A stretch of 64,000 nucleotides of DNA from the NCBI RefSeq assembly GCF_002754315.1, contig NZ_PEFE01000001.1:2046001-2110000 (forward strand). The letters run 5' to 3'. Positions within the stretch are counted from its first letter, which is position 1, and every line of letters begins with the position of its first letter. The position numbers and the translations under genes are program-made. This DNA is from Flavobacterium sp. 11 (lineage in GTDB: Bacteria > Bacteroidota > Bacteroidia > Flavobacteriales > Flavobacteriaceae). The notes beneath the pieces are model-generated. The model did not search any database. It was not told where the DNA came from and was given only the letters and a program-made list of their open reading frames with translations. Shown piece after piece: positions 36,100-45,482 of this stretch.

Positions 36100-37044
36100 T
36101 TAATTTGTAGTCAATAATTCACCATAAATGTAATTATCACCCAAAATAAAATCACTGCTTCCCTTCTTCATTTTTGCTTTTTTAAGGACAACGGTATGTT
36201 TGAAACCAGCTCCCAAAGTAGCAGTTGTTACCTCTACAATTCCGCTTTCGTTTGCCACTCCAGCCACTGCAATCCATTCTTCACTTACTGCAGGAGTAGC
36301 CGGAAAAGTAGTGTTGCAAAAATAAGCACCCGTAAGTAAACCGGAGAATAATCGATACGTAAGTTTGTTTTTTGTGTCACTGATTAATCCGGTTCTTGGA
36401 GCGTTTAGCGGTGTCGCTTCATTAACAATTAAAGCGGGATCAATGTCTAAAATAAGTGCTTCACTACTATTGTAATCATACAATTGTTTTGAAGAACTGC
36501 ATTGTTCAAGCGTTTTATTGAATGCAAAAGGTAAAGGAGTAGCACTAATTATATAGTCCCCAAAAGGGAATGTTTCGTAAACTTGTGTTCCGTTACTTTT
36601 TACAAATGTGATGTTTTTAAAGGTAATATTATGATTGTAACCTGTAATTTTAGTACTGTTATCAGTGGTATTTGTAGTTTTGATAGCGGTAGTATTTATA
36701 ACTATTTTTCCACCTGAAGTGGTCCATTGATCCATAACTATAGGTGTTGCCGGCGGTATAGTTTCGCAAATGGTTGAGGAAGTTACGGCGCCATTGTAAA
36801 AGCGATATAGCACACGATTTGAAGCATTAATGTCTAATTCCTGCGATATAGTTTCAGTAGGGAAAGTAAATCCCAGAACTTCAAGAATAAGGGCTTCGCT
36901 ATCTTTTAGTTTGTAGATAATATCATTTGTAGTACAATTTTGTGCGGCAACATCTTCAAAACTAATGTCTTCTTGAATCAAATCTCCATCATCACAACCG
37001 TTTAACAGTAACGCAAAAACCAGTAGGCTTACAACTCTTTTCAT
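36100..37044 (-). CDS. Lipoprotein with an internal tandem duplication
   Basis: 314 residues from ATG 37044 (MKRVVSLLVFALLLNGCDDG; Cys17 in the lipobox); a longer frame upstream lacks signal features. The mature protein consists of two related about 135-residue units. Unit 1 contains SEALILEV, LYRFYNGAV, PPATPIVMDQWT and FPFGDYI; unit 2 contains SEALILDI, TYRLFSGLL, FPATPAVSEEWI and FILGDNYI in the same order. This argues for gene-internal duplication. No named family is recognised. It is probably surface or periplasmic and beta-rich. Confidence 0.78.
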   Translation of the reverse strand: MKRVVSLLVFALLLNGCDDGDLIQEDISFEDVAAQNCTTNDIIYKLKDSEALILEVLGFTFPTETISQELDINASNRVLYRFYNGAVTSSTICETIPPATPIVMDQWTTSGGKIVINTTAIKTTNTTDNSTKITGYNHNITFKNITFVKSNGTQVYETFPFGDYIISATPLPFAFNKTLEQCSSSKQLYDYNSSEALILDIDPALIVNEATPLNAPRTGLISDTKNKLTYRLFSGLLTGAYFCNTTFPATPAVSEEWIAVAGVANESGIVEVTTATLGAGFKHTVVLKKAKMKKGSSDFILGDNYIYGELLTTN

Positions 37045-37222
37045 TTTTATAATATTTGTAACAAAAATAGAATTTTTAATTTGTTCCAATTGCATTCCCC
37101 TTTAAAAATAGATTATTTAACAGGATATTGGGTTTTTAAATTTCAAATAGTGAGAGCAATACAATAGCATGTGCTTTATTGTATTGCTGCTATTGGATGA
37201 ATTCAAAGCGAATAGAAATCAT

Positions 37223-37230
37223 TATCTTTG
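37223..37230 (+). promoter_or_regulatory. -7 element TATCTTTG for the EamA transporter
   Basis: An exact TAnnTTTG match. A TTG inside it would open the frame at 37228, but transcription would start near 37237, so ATG 37249 is chosen. Confidence 0.55.
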
Positions 37231-37248
37231 CGCAAATTTTACACTATA

Positions 37249-38169
37249 ATGAGACCTAACAAATATTATTTAGCTGCTTTCTCTGCCTTTTTTATCTGGG
37301 GTTTTTTTAGTTTAGCGTTAAAACCATTACATAATTATCCTTCTTTAGACATTTTATTTTACCGTGTTTTTTTTAGTGTTGCGCTGATGGTAATTATCAA
37401 TGTCGTTTTTCGACGCAATATCATGCTGCAAAATTGGAATCATTTCAAATCGATGACAGCAAAACAAAAGCAAAGTGTTATCTCGTTGACACTTGGCGGC
37501 GGCGTATTTCTATCCTCAAACTGGTTTGTTTTTATTTATGTTATGAATCATGTTAGTGTAAAAGCGGCTTCATTAGCGTATATGATTTGCCCAATTTTAA
37601 CAACCATATTGGCTTTTTTTATATTAAAAGAGAAACTGAGTAAATGGCAATGGGTTGCCGTTTTGATAAGCGCCTTTAGCTGTGTTTTATTATCATTGAA
37701 TCATTTTGAAGACATTTTTTACAGCCTTATTACGGCAGCCACGTATGCAATGTATTTAGTGAGTCAACGAAAAAATAGTGAATTGGATAAATTCCTTGTT
37801 TTGACAATTCAATTAGTTTTTACTGCAATAATTCTGCTTCCTTTTTATCCTAATTATAGCGGAGATTTGCCCACAGAACCCTTATTTTATGGATGTTTAC
37901 TGGTAATCGTAGTCTTTTTTACGATTATTCCGTTGTTTTTAAACTTGTACGCTTTAAAAGGAATTAATTCGTCTGCAGTTGGGATTATGATTTATATTAA
38001 TCCGATTATTGGGTTTGTATTAGCGATATTTTATTATGATGAAAACGTTAGTTCACTTCAGTTATTTTCCTATTTCCTGATTATGATTTCGATAGTTGTT
38101 TTTAATGAAAAGCTTATTTTTTCTAGAAAATCGAAAAGTATTCCAGCAGAAATAGAGGGTTTAAAATAA
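37249..38169 (+). CDS. rarD: RarD-like EamA-family transporter
   Basis: 306 residues with ten predicted membrane helices of the drug/metabolite transporter superfamily. The start NKYYLAAFSAFFIWGFFSL and the segment RVFFSVALM with LSSNWFVFIYVMNH (about 88-101) are RarD-like. RarD proteins are putative exporters; the substrate (amino acid or related) is unknown. It lies 17 bp upstream of the cysteine desulfurase, in the same direction, and probably shares its transcript. Confidence 0.85.
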   Translation: MRPNKYYLAAFSAFFIWGFFSLALKPLHNYPSLDILFYRVFFSVALMVIINVVFRRNIMLQNWNHFKSMTAKQKQSVISLTLGGGVFLSSNWFVFIYVMNHVSVKAASLAYMICPILTTILAFFILKEKLSKWQWVAVLISAFSCVLLSLNHFEDIFYSLITAATYAMYLVSQRKNSELDKFLVLTIQLVFTAIILLPFYPNYSGDLPTEPLFYGCLLVIVVFFTIIPLFLNLYALKGINSSAVGIMIYINPIIGFVLAIFYYDENVSSLQLFSYFLIMISIVVFNEKLIFSRKSKSIPAEIEGLK

Positions 38170-38186
38170 TTTATAATTTTCAAAAA

Positions 38187-39395
38187 ATGAAAAAAGTATA
38201 TCTCGATAACGCTTCTACAACCGCTATTCGTACCGAAGTAATCCAGGAAATGACCAAAGTAATGACGGAAGATTATGGGAATCCATCGTCAACGCATAGT
38301 TTGGGTCGTGCCGCCAAAAGTATATTGGAACTTTCTAGAAAATCGATTGCCAAGAATCTAAATGCGACTGCACAGGAAATTATCTTTACATCTTGTGGTA
38401 CCGAAGCTAACAATTGGATTCTTCGTTCTGCGGTCAAAGATTTACAGGTAAAACGAATTATTACCAGTAAAATAGAGCATCATGCGGTTTTATACACGGC
38501 TCTGGTTTTAGAAAAAGAGTACGATATTCAAATTGATTATGTGAATGTGAAACCAAATGGAGAAATCGATATAACCCATTTAGTAGAGTTGCTTTCGCAG
38601 GAAACCCACATCAAAAAAGAATTTTCTTCCGATGAAATAAAAAAGTGGGTTCCTGACAACCAAAACTTAAATGCTTTTTCGGAAGAAAAGAAAACATTGG
38701 TCAGCCTGATGCACGTGAATAATGAAACGGGGAATGTTCTGGATTTGGAACGAATAGGTCGCATCTGTCAAGAACATAATGTTTTATTTCATTCGGATAC
38801 GGTACAATCCATTGGAAAAGCAACGATTGATTTGCAAACGATTCCTGTTGATTTTATTGTGGCAAGTGCCCATAAATTTCATGGACCTAAAGGCGTTGGT
38901 TTTGCTTTTATTCGAAAAAATTCAGGGTTGCAACCCTTGTTTTTTGGTGGCGAACAGGAAAAAGGATTGCGCGCCGGAACCGAAGCATTGCACCAAATCG
39001 CTGGTATGGCAAAAGCATTGGACGTTTCCTATACCAACTTAGAAACTGAACAAAAGCATATTGCGGAGTTGAAAAGTTATTTGATTGACCAACTCAAAAT
39101 TGAATTTCCGGAATTTAAAATCAATGGAAATCCGGATGGTTTTTATACCGTTTTGAATGTTTTATTGCCTTTTGCAGCAGCAAAAACAGCGATGATATTA
39201 TTCCATTTGGACATGAAAGGAATTGCAGTTTCCCGCGGAAGCGCCTGTCAGTCAGGAAGTGTAAAGCCTTCGCATGTTTTAGCCGAAATGCTTTCTGAAG
39301 AAGATTTGAAGAAACCGAGTTTGCGCATATCGTTTAGTCATTTCAATACAAAAGAGGATGTTGATTTACTTATTGAAGCATTGAAAAGTATCTAA
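38187..39395 (+). CDS. Cysteine desulfurase (NifS/IscS type)
   Basis: 402 residues, a PLP enzyme mobilising sulfur from cysteine for Fe-S clusters or tRNA thiolation. Seen: VYLDNASTTAIR (about 4-15), GNPSSTHSLG (about 33-42), IEHHAVL (about 97-103), the PLP lysine in ASAHKFHGPKGVGF (about 229-242) and the active-site loop RGSACQSG (about 350-357, Cys). An insert of about 25 residues (about 130-155, KKEFSSDEIKKW) before SLMHVNNETGN is not in typical IscS. No iscU/suf genes adjoin, so its pathway is uncertain. A decayed partial copy lies at 63.8-64 kb. Confidence 0.9.
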   Translation: MKKVYLDNASTTAIRTEVIQEMTKVMTEDYGNPSSTHSLGRAAKSILELSRKSIAKNLNATAQEIIFTSCGTEANNWILRSAVKDLQVKRIITSKIEHHAVLYTALVLEKEYDIQIDYVNVKPNGEIDITHLVELLSQETHIKKEFSSDEIKKWVPDNQNLNAFSEEKKTLVSLMHVNNETGNVLDLERIGRICQEHNVLFHSDTVQSIGKATIDLQTIPVDFIVASAHKFHGPKGVGFAFIRKNSGLQPLFFGGEQEKGLRAGTEALHQIAGMAKALDVSYTNLETEQKHIAELKSYLIDQLKIEFPEFKINGNPDGFYTVLNVLLPFAAAKTAMILFHLDMKGIAVSRGSACQSGSVKPSHVLAEMLSEEDLKKPSLRISFSHFNTKEDVDLLIEALKSI

Positions 39396-39466
39396 AAAAG
39401 AATAATCATAATGAATGTTAATTTATGTACGGATAAACTAGATTAGTGAAAATTATACGTTTAATT

Positions 39467-41683
39467 TCAGGTATATTTTTCCATTATTAATCGGGCTTTA
39501 AAATAGCATAAAGTCGATTCGGCTCCTTGATTGATGTTAATGTGTTTGTCTTCCAGTCCATCATAGGACGCCCCATTTTCTGGATTGTACATGATTTGTT
39601 TCAAATGATTATTTCCTAAAAACCAGATGAAAGCCAGTTTAAGTTGGTCTTTGTATTTTTTATTTCGGGTAACTTCATAGAATAAATCCAATGCAATAAT
39701 GGTAGTTGCCACTTCTATAGGTTGTTCTCCGTAGAAAATCCTTTCATTTTCTTTCTTAAACCAACCTCTGTTTGAGATTACTTTCAATTGTCCTTTCATA
39801 AAATAATGAGAAAGCAGAAAATCAAATGTGATTGCCGCAATTTTTTTGTACTTAGGATTTTTGGTTACTAAATAACTGTACATCATCGCTTCCGGCAAAA
39901 CGTTATTGGCATAGGTCATATAATCCTCGTACCAGCACCAATTTTCGGCTGAATTGATATTATAATGGCGCAAAAGTTCATCGGCAAGTTTCTCTATATG
40001 GGTCTTTATCTCTTCATCTTTATAAATAGAATGATATAAATATAGCCCTTTCAACGCATACGCTATTGCTCTTGGAGATTTGATATCATCAATTCTTTTG
40101 ATGGCTTTATCCCAACATTTTACCGCTTGGCAAATCATTTCTAAGGGTAAAGTGTCCCTGTGGGAAATTACGGTTCCTAAACTCCATAATGCCCTTCCGT
40201 TAGCATCTTCAAGATTTACTTCTTTGTTTTGTTTGGTTAATTGATGGTCAAAATCTTTGTAGTTGTCAAACCAACCGTTGTTTTGCTGGATACCTTCTAT
40301 GAAATTCAGATATGTATTTGCTAGTTTTAAGGTGTTTTTATCCGGAAAAGCTTTATTATACAGAACCATATTGATCAATGCTCTGGCATTATCATCTAAT
40401 GTGTAACCCGATTTAGGATCGGGCTGGCTGAATTTTGAAAACTGAAGTATTCCAAAATCAGTAGTGAGTTTCTTGATATGGTCTAGTTTTATAGGAGGAA
40501 AATTGAACCTTAAATCTTCTTCTCGATTGGTTAATTGGTCAAAAAGCAATCGATATTGAATAGCAATATTTTCCCAGTTAGTGGCGTGTGACAATGAAAA
40601 GGCATTTTTGCCCATCGCTATTCGTTCTTCTTTATTTTCAATCAAGTATACTATTGCGTTTTTGAATTCTTCTGAGCTTTCAAAACTATTCAAAAGTATT
40701 CCGTTGCCATTTACCAATTCTTCAACGGCGTGCGGAATTGGAGTAGAAACTACAGTGCAACCACAACTCATGGCATAAGCAAATGTCCCGCTTACGGCTT
40801 GATTAGGATCTTTGGAGGAGAATAAATAGATGTCTGATAAAGTTAAATATTCCAGTAATTGCGACAATTGCAGGTATTCATTAATGAAAATGACATTGTT
40901 TTCCAGATGAAGTTCTTGTACAATATTGATAAGACTGTTTCGGTACATTTCTCCGTCTTGACGAATTATTTCAGGATGTGTTTTTCCAATCACCAAAAAA
41001 ACTACTTCGGGATTTTTTTTAACAATTTCAGGTAACGCTTGTAATACGGTTTCGATGCCTTTATTTTGGCTGATTAAACCAAATGTAGCCATCACTATTT
41101 TATCCGAGAAACCATAAGTGTTCTTCAAAATGTTTTTTTGTTCCCATAATACATTGTGATTGCCATGCGGAATTACAATAGTTTTGGTTTTTTCAACACT
41201 GTAATTAGTAGTCAAAATTGTCTGTGAGTTTTTAGTGAGCACAATGATACGATCAGATAAATCAGCTATTGCATGAACTATTTTCTTTCTTTTTTCATCT
41301 GGATTCGGTAGCACGGTATGAAAAACAGTAACAATTGGTTTGTTTAAAGCTAATATAAAAGAGAGTATATAATCCCCATATTCTCCCCTGAATAAACCAA
41401 ATTCATGTTGAATGCACACAAGTCCTATATCGTTTCGTTCATTTATTTTTTCGGCAACCATTCGGTAATGTTCCAATGAATCAACGGGTAAAATAAAGCT
41501 TACTTCATTATTATAATCAAAGTGTTGCTCACTATTTTGCAAAGCGCATACTTCAACCGGCAATGTATCTCCAAAAACAATTTTCACTGCATTTACAATA
41601 TCATTTGAAAAAGTTGCTATACCACATTCTCTTGGTGGATACGAACTTACAAGTAACATTTTTATTCCTTTTTGGAGTTTCAT
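39467..41683 (-). CDS. Two-domain glycosyltransferase (GT4 plus alpha/alpha-toroid C-terminus)
   Basis: 738 residues. The N-terminal about 380 form a GT-B family 4 glycosyltransferase: SSYPPRECGIATF (about 14-26), IPHGNH (about 170), FGLISQNKGIETVLQALP (about 199-216) and the nucleotide-sugar segment AVSGTFAYAMSCGCTVVS near 300. The C-terminal about 340 is helical with repeated YTLDDNARALIN, LEDANGRALWSLG and ENWCWYEDYMTYANNVLPEA, like an (alpha/alpha) toroid glycosidase. It follows the GH130 gene by 10 bp. Together these suggest making or trimming a mannose-type glycan; the acceptor is unknown. Confidence 0.85.
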   Translation of the reverse strand: MKLQKGIKMLLVSSYPPRECGIATFSNDIVNAVKIVFGDTLPVEVCALQNSEQHFDYNNEVSFILPVDSLEHYRMVAEKINERNDIGLVCIQHEFGLFRGEYGDYILSFILALNKPIVTVFHTVLPNPDEKRKKIVHAIADLSDRIIVLTKNSQTILTTNYSVEKTKTIVIPHGNHNVLWEQKNILKNTYGFSDKIVMATFGLISQNKGIETVLQALPEIVKKNPEVVFLVIGKTHPEIIRQDGEMYRNSLINIVQELHLENNVIFINEYLQLSQLLEYLTLSDIYLFSSKDPNQAVSGTFAYAMSCGCTVVSTPIPHAVEELVNGNGILLNSFESSEEFKNAIVYLIENKEERIAMGKNAFSLSHATNWENIAIQYRLLFDQLTNREEDLRFNFPPIKLDHIKKLTTDFGILQFSKFSQPDPKSGYTLDDNARALINMVLYNKAFPDKNTLKLANTYLNFIEGIQQNNGWFDNYKDFDHQLTKQNKEVNLEDANGRALWSLGTVISHRDTLPLEMICQAVKCWDKAIKRIDDIKSPRAIAYALKGLYLYHSIYKDEEIKTHIEKLADELLRHYNINSAENWCWYEDYMTYANNVLPEAMMYSYLVTKNPKYKKIAAITFDFLLSHYFMKGQLKVISNRGWFKKENERIFYGEQPIEVATTIIALDLFYEVTRNKKYKDQLKLAFIWFLGNNHLKQIMYNPENGASYDGLEDKHININQGAESTLCYFKARLIMEKYT

Positions 41684-41693
41684 GGCGCTTTTT

Positions 41694-42737
41694 CTAAGAT
41701 TGCTTTCTCAATTCAAGTAGCAATTCATTAATGTCTAATTTTGCTACTGCAACATGCTTATCCGCTACACCATAATAGAGGTAAAGGTCATTTCCAAATA
41801 AAGCATGGCCGGTTGGGAATACTATGTTTCTAACTTCGCCTTCTATTTCCCATTCCTTGGTAGGGGAAAATAGCGGATAAAGTAATCTGGAAATTTCAAT
41901 TTCGGGTTTGTCTAATTGCAGTAATGCGGCTTTGGCATGATATATTTTCCCTGTTGTAGTTTCCTGAACACCATGATAGATTATCAACCAGCCAAATTCA
42001 GTTTCTATAGGCGGTCCGCCGGCACCAATGTAGTTTACTTCAAAGATATCTTTTGGATCAAGTACGATATGATTGACAAGATTTTTAAGATAATCTGCCC
42101 AAAAAGATTCGGTTAAATCCTTCCAATCATCAAATTGCACAATCTGAATTCCAGGCCAAATGCGGTGCAATAACACAAATTTTCCGTTTATTTTCCTTGG
42201 AAATAAAACCACATCTTTATCTCTGAGTAATCTGTGTTCATCTTCAACTAATCCTATTTGAGCAAAAAGGTTATAATATTGATGGTATTTTGGATTTAAC
42301 TTGTTTTTATTGATGTCACAAAAAGTTACAAAATTTTCATATTCTTGGTAATTTACATGCGGAGTTATGATTCCATGTTTCTCAAAATGAATCAAATCCT
42401 TTGACGTAGCTAGTGCTCCCATTGCATTGACGCCATCATAAGCAGTATAGGTGATATAATAAGTATCCTCAATTTTTACAATTCGGGGATCTTCTACGCC
42501 GTGTTTTTCGTAATCAAAATCACGGGTTATCAATGGTTTTTCATGCCTTTCCGTTACTTTAAGTGGGCCATCCATTTTTGCATAACCTATGGTTGAAAAA
42601 TTTCCGTGTTCTACCGCTCGGTATAAAATATGAATGGTATTTCCATCCTGATAAATACCGGGATTGAATACACCGTTATTTTCAAATGTATTGTCAGTAG
42701 GACTTAGAATTATTCCTAATTTCTCTATTGTAACCAT
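41694..42737 (-). CDS. GH130-type glycoside phosphorylase/hydrolase
   Basis: 347 residues from ATG 42737; an in-frame TTG eight codons earlier (42761) would overlap the mlaD-like stop by 4 nt and is possible. A five-bladed propeller enzyme: HILYRAVEHG (about 30-39), the conserved GVEDPRIVKIED (about 79-90) and the GGPPIETEFGWLIIYHG substrate region (about 235-251). GH130 enzymes are mostly beta-mannoside phosphorylases, some hydrolases. Linkage with the GT4 fusion suggests a mannan-like substrate. Confidence 0.85.
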   Translation of the reverse strand: MVTIEKLGIILSPTDNTFENNGVFNPGIYQDGNTIHILYRAVEHGNFSTIGYAKMDGPLKVTERHEKPLITRDFDYEKHGVEDPRIVKIEDTYYITYTAYDGVNAMGALATSKDLIHFEKHGIITPHVNYQEYENFVTFCDINKNKLNPKYHQYYNLFAQIGLVEDEHRLLRDKDVVLFPRKINGKFVLLHRIWPGIQIVQFDDWKDLTESFWADYLKNLVNHIVLDPKDIFEVNYIGAGGPPIETEFGWLIIYHGVQETTTGKIYHAKAALLQLDKPEIEISRLLYPLFSPTKEWEIEGEVRNIVFPTGHALFGNDLYLYYGVADKHVAVAKLDINELLLELRKQS

Positions 42738-42757
42738 GATTCCATCTTTTTTGCTGT

Positions 42758-43756
42758 TCAATATTTTTTATCCACTTCTTCTTTCTTTGGATCTTTATTT
42801 CTTGCTTTTTCCTGTTTTTTAAAATAACCCCGAAATAAAAAATTGTGTTTCAAGGCTTCCATATTTTCATTCAAACGCAAACTCGCTTCGTTAATATTTG
42901 TCATAGTAGAGTCTATTTTTCGAACTAATGCCGGATTATTCGACAAGTAATTTATAGCTCCTTTTCCATCTTTAATGTTTGCAATTGTCGCATTGAGATT
43001 GGTTACTACTTTGTTTATTTCAGTGCTGGATTTGTCTAAATTGCGAACGACTGCTTTCATATCATTGGCAACAGCCGTATCTTTCAAAAAGCCTATCACA
43101 TTATCTTTGTTTTCTAAAGAAGAAATGAGTCGGTTTAATTTTGTCACAGATTCGGAAGTTCCTTTTCCGGTAATTTTTAAGTACAGCATGGTTTCTTTTA
43201 GGTTATTGGCTACAGTGGAATCTTTAATCAACAAACCCACTGTTCCTTTACCTTGATTGATTTCCTGTGTAATTTTTAGTAAATCAGCCGTAAGAAGTGC
43301 CGCATTTTTATTGGTCACACCAAGGGTATTTAGTAAATCATCGGTACGGATTCGGCTTAAGGATTTAATCTCATCGCCGGGACTCACAGCGGCTTCCATC
43401 CCTTTACCTGGGATAATATTTATAATCATATTGCCTACCAAACCATCAGAGCCAATGGTGGCAATAGCATTTTTTCTGATGTGGGGAAAAATGGTTTTAT
43501 CTATGAGCATATCGACTTTGATGGTGGAGTCATTGATCATTTCCATTCCTCGTACAGTGCCTACATTTATTCCTGAATACCGTACATTATTGCCTAATTG
43601 TAAGCCGCTTACATTGTTGAAAACCGCTTTAAGATGATTGGTTTTTCCAAACATTTTTTGCTTATCGCCAATGAAATACACTGCCAGTACAAATAGCGTT
43701 AATCCGATGATTACAAAAAGTCCAAGGCGCAGTTTTTGTGATGTCGTTTTTTCCAT
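42758..43756 (-). CDS. MlaD-like MCE-domain protein
   Basis: 332 residues. One N-terminal membrane segment (about 9-28, LRLGLFVIIGLTLFVLAVYF) followed by an MCE domain (about 38-120, LKAVFNNVSGLQLGNNVRYSG and ATIGSDGLVGNMIINI, each part of the barrel), then a long helical region (about 150-310). This is the periplasmic substrate-binding ring of Mla-type ABC lipid transporters that keep phospholipid asymmetry in the outer membrane. It follows the ATPase by 8 bp. Confidence 0.9.
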   Translation of the reverse strand: MEKTTSQKLRLGLFVIIGLTLFVLAVYFIGDKQKMFGKTNHLKAVFNNVSGLQLGNNVRYSGINVGTVRGMEMINDSTIKVDMLIDKTIFPHIRKNAIATIGSDGLVGNMIINIIPGKGMEAAVSPGDEIKSLSRIRTDDLLNTLGVTNKNAALLTADLLKITQEINQGKGTVGLLIKDSTVANNLKETMLYLKITGKGTSESVTKLNRLISSLENKDNVIGFLKDTAVANDMKAVVRNLDKSSTEINKVVTNLNATIANIKDGKGAINYLSNNPALVRKIDSTMTNINEASLRLNENMEALKHNFLFRGYFKKQEKARNKDPKKEEVDKKY

Positions 43757-43764
43757 ATGTATTC

Positions 43765-44517
43765 TTATTTAAAGAAAGCTTGTACTTTAGGATCTGTTGA
43801 GGTTGATAATTCCTCAAAAGTTCCTTCGATATAATTGATACCGTCAACCAATAAAATCATTCGGTTCGAAATCACTCTGGCGCAATCCACATCGTGTGTA
43901 ATTATTATTGCCGAAGTGTTGTATTTTTTTTGGATAGACATCATTAGTAGCAAAATTTCCTTTGCCGTAATAGGATCTAAACCAGTTGTTGGTTCATCAT
44001 AAAGAATTATTCTTGGCTGCAGAATTAAAGTTCTGGCCAAAGCAATTCTTCGTTTCATTCCTCCCGAAAGCTCTTCGGGCATTAAATTTATGGTATGAGC
44101 CAGCCCCACATTTTCTAAAGCTTCCATAACCAGTGGCGTGGTATCGGTTATTTTTCCAAATTTTTTTTTGTGACGGCGCAAAGGAAATTCTAAATTTTCC
44201 CTGACGGTCATTGAGTCATAGAGTGCGCTTCCCTGAAAAAGAAAACCTACTTCAGTCCGAAGATCATCCAGTTCTTCCCGGCTTAGTTCGCTTATATCCT
44301 TTCCCATTATTACAACAGTCCCACTGTCATGTTCTTCTAATCCAATGAGGCATTTTATCATAACAGATTTTCCAGAACCTGATTTCCCCATGATTACCAG
44401 ATTTTCCCCTTCATTCAAAACCATATTAAAACCATCCAAAACATGATTATCACCATAGCTTTTTTTTAAGTCTTTGATTTCTATTATGGCCTTTTGATTT
44501 AGTATAGATGTATTCAT
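43765..44517 (-). CDS. MlaF-like ABC transporter ATPase
   Basis: 250 residues. Walker A MGKSGSGKSVMIK (about 43-55), Q-loop FLFQGSAL, ABC signature LSGGMKRRIALAR (about 143-155), Walker B IILYDEPTTGLDP (about 163-175) and switch His in IITHDVDCARV. It powers the MlaE-MlaD lipid transporter encoded on both sides, with 6-8 bp spacings. Cytoplasmic face of the inner membrane. Confidence 0.92.
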   Translation of the reverse strand: MNTSILNQKAIIEIKDLKKSYGDNHVLDGFNMVLNEGENLVIMGKSGSGKSVMIKCLIGLEEHDSGTVVIMGKDISELSREELDDLRTEVGFLFQGSALYDSMTVRENLEFPLRRHKKKFGKITDTTPLVMEALENVGLAHTINLMPEELSGGMKRRIALARTLILQPRIILYDEPTTGLDPITAKEILLLMMSIQKKYNTSAIIITHDVDCARVISNRMILLVDGINYIEGTFEELSTSTDPKVQAFFK

Positions 44518-44523
44518 AATCAG

Positions 44524-45306
44524 TTATAAATCATAAAAAATATCAGTGATAAAAACAGCAATAAAATCAATAATAAACAATAACATCGAGGTGAAAACCA
44601 CCGCAGAATTAGCAGCTAAACCTACACCTGCAGTTCCTTTTTTACAATAATATCCTTTAAAACAACCCACCAACCCGATGGCAAAACCAAAAAAGAACGT
44701 TTTAATGGTTGCCGGTATTAAATCCCCAAATTCTAACGCATCAAAAACCTGATTGTAATACAATAAAAAAGAAACATTGCCTTTTATATTTTCTACTAAA
44801 AATGAACCAAAAATGGCAATGGCATCTCCAAAAAAAACCAAAATAGGAAGCATGAAAGTAGTTGCTAATATGCGGGTTACCACTAAATATTTGAAAGGAT
44901 TTGTACCGGAAACTTCCATGGCGTCAATTTGCTCTGTAACTCTCATAGAACCTAATTCAGCACCAATACCGGAACCAATACGACCAGCACAAATTAAAGC
45001 GGTAATGATGGGGCCAATTTCTCTGATAAGCGAAATACTCACCATGGACGGCATCCAGGAAACGGCTCCGAATTCCTGCAATGTGGGTCGTGACTGTAAA
45101 GTGAATACTAAACCAATGATAAATCCTGTAACTGCAACAAGCAACAAGGAACGATTTCCCATATAAAAGCATTGTCTAAGGAACTCTTTGAATTCCGAAG
45201 GGCTTTTAAAAGCTTCTTTAAAAAAACGCCCGGCAAAATAAGAGAGCTCGCCAACTTCAAGTAAAAAAGTTTTAAACAATTCGATTATTTTAAAAATACT
45301 ATTCAT
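44524..45306 (-). CDS. MlaE-like ABC transporter permease
   Basis: 260 residues from ATG 45306 (a TTG two codons earlier is the only longer start). MlaE signatures GSGIGAELGSMRVTEQIDAMEV (about 112-133; here quoted in parts GIGAELGSMRV and TEQIDAMEVSG) and five or six membrane helices. First gene of an MlaE-MlaF-MlaD set read toward the GH130 and glycosyltransferase genes. It is likely to move phospholipids between the two membranes. Confidence 0.92.
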   Translation of the reverse strand: MNSIFKIIELFKTFLLEVGELSYFAGRFFKEAFKSPSEFKEFLRQCFYMGNRSLLLVAVTGFIIGLVFTLQSRPTLQEFGAVSWMPSMVSISLIREIGPIITALICAGRIGSGIGAELGSMRVTEQIDAMEVSGTNPFKYLVVTRILATTFMLPILVFFGDAIAIFGSFLVENIKGNVSFLLYYNQVFDALEFGDLIPATIKTFFFGFAIGLVGCFKGYYCKKGTAGVGLAANSAVVFTSMLLFIIDFIAVFITDIFYDL

Positions 45307-45412
45307 TAGCAAATGAATTAATTTTTAATAAAAAAAGTTATTCAAATATACAATTATTTACCTGATTATCAGTATTTAAGGGTGTTCTTTAGCTGTTTTT
45401 TTGAGAAATTAT

Positions 45413-45448
45413 AAAAACAAACGCCATTCAAATTTTGAATGGCGTTTG
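45413..45448 (-). terminator. Terminator of the SPFH gene
   Basis: CAAACGCCATTCAAA and TTTGAATGGCGTTTG, a perfect 15-bp stem with a single-base centre, followed by a T-run on the minus strand; 35 bp beyond the SPFH stop codon. Confidence 0.88.
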
Positions 45449-45482
45449 TTGAACATTTTATAAAAAACTATTGTATTACTGT

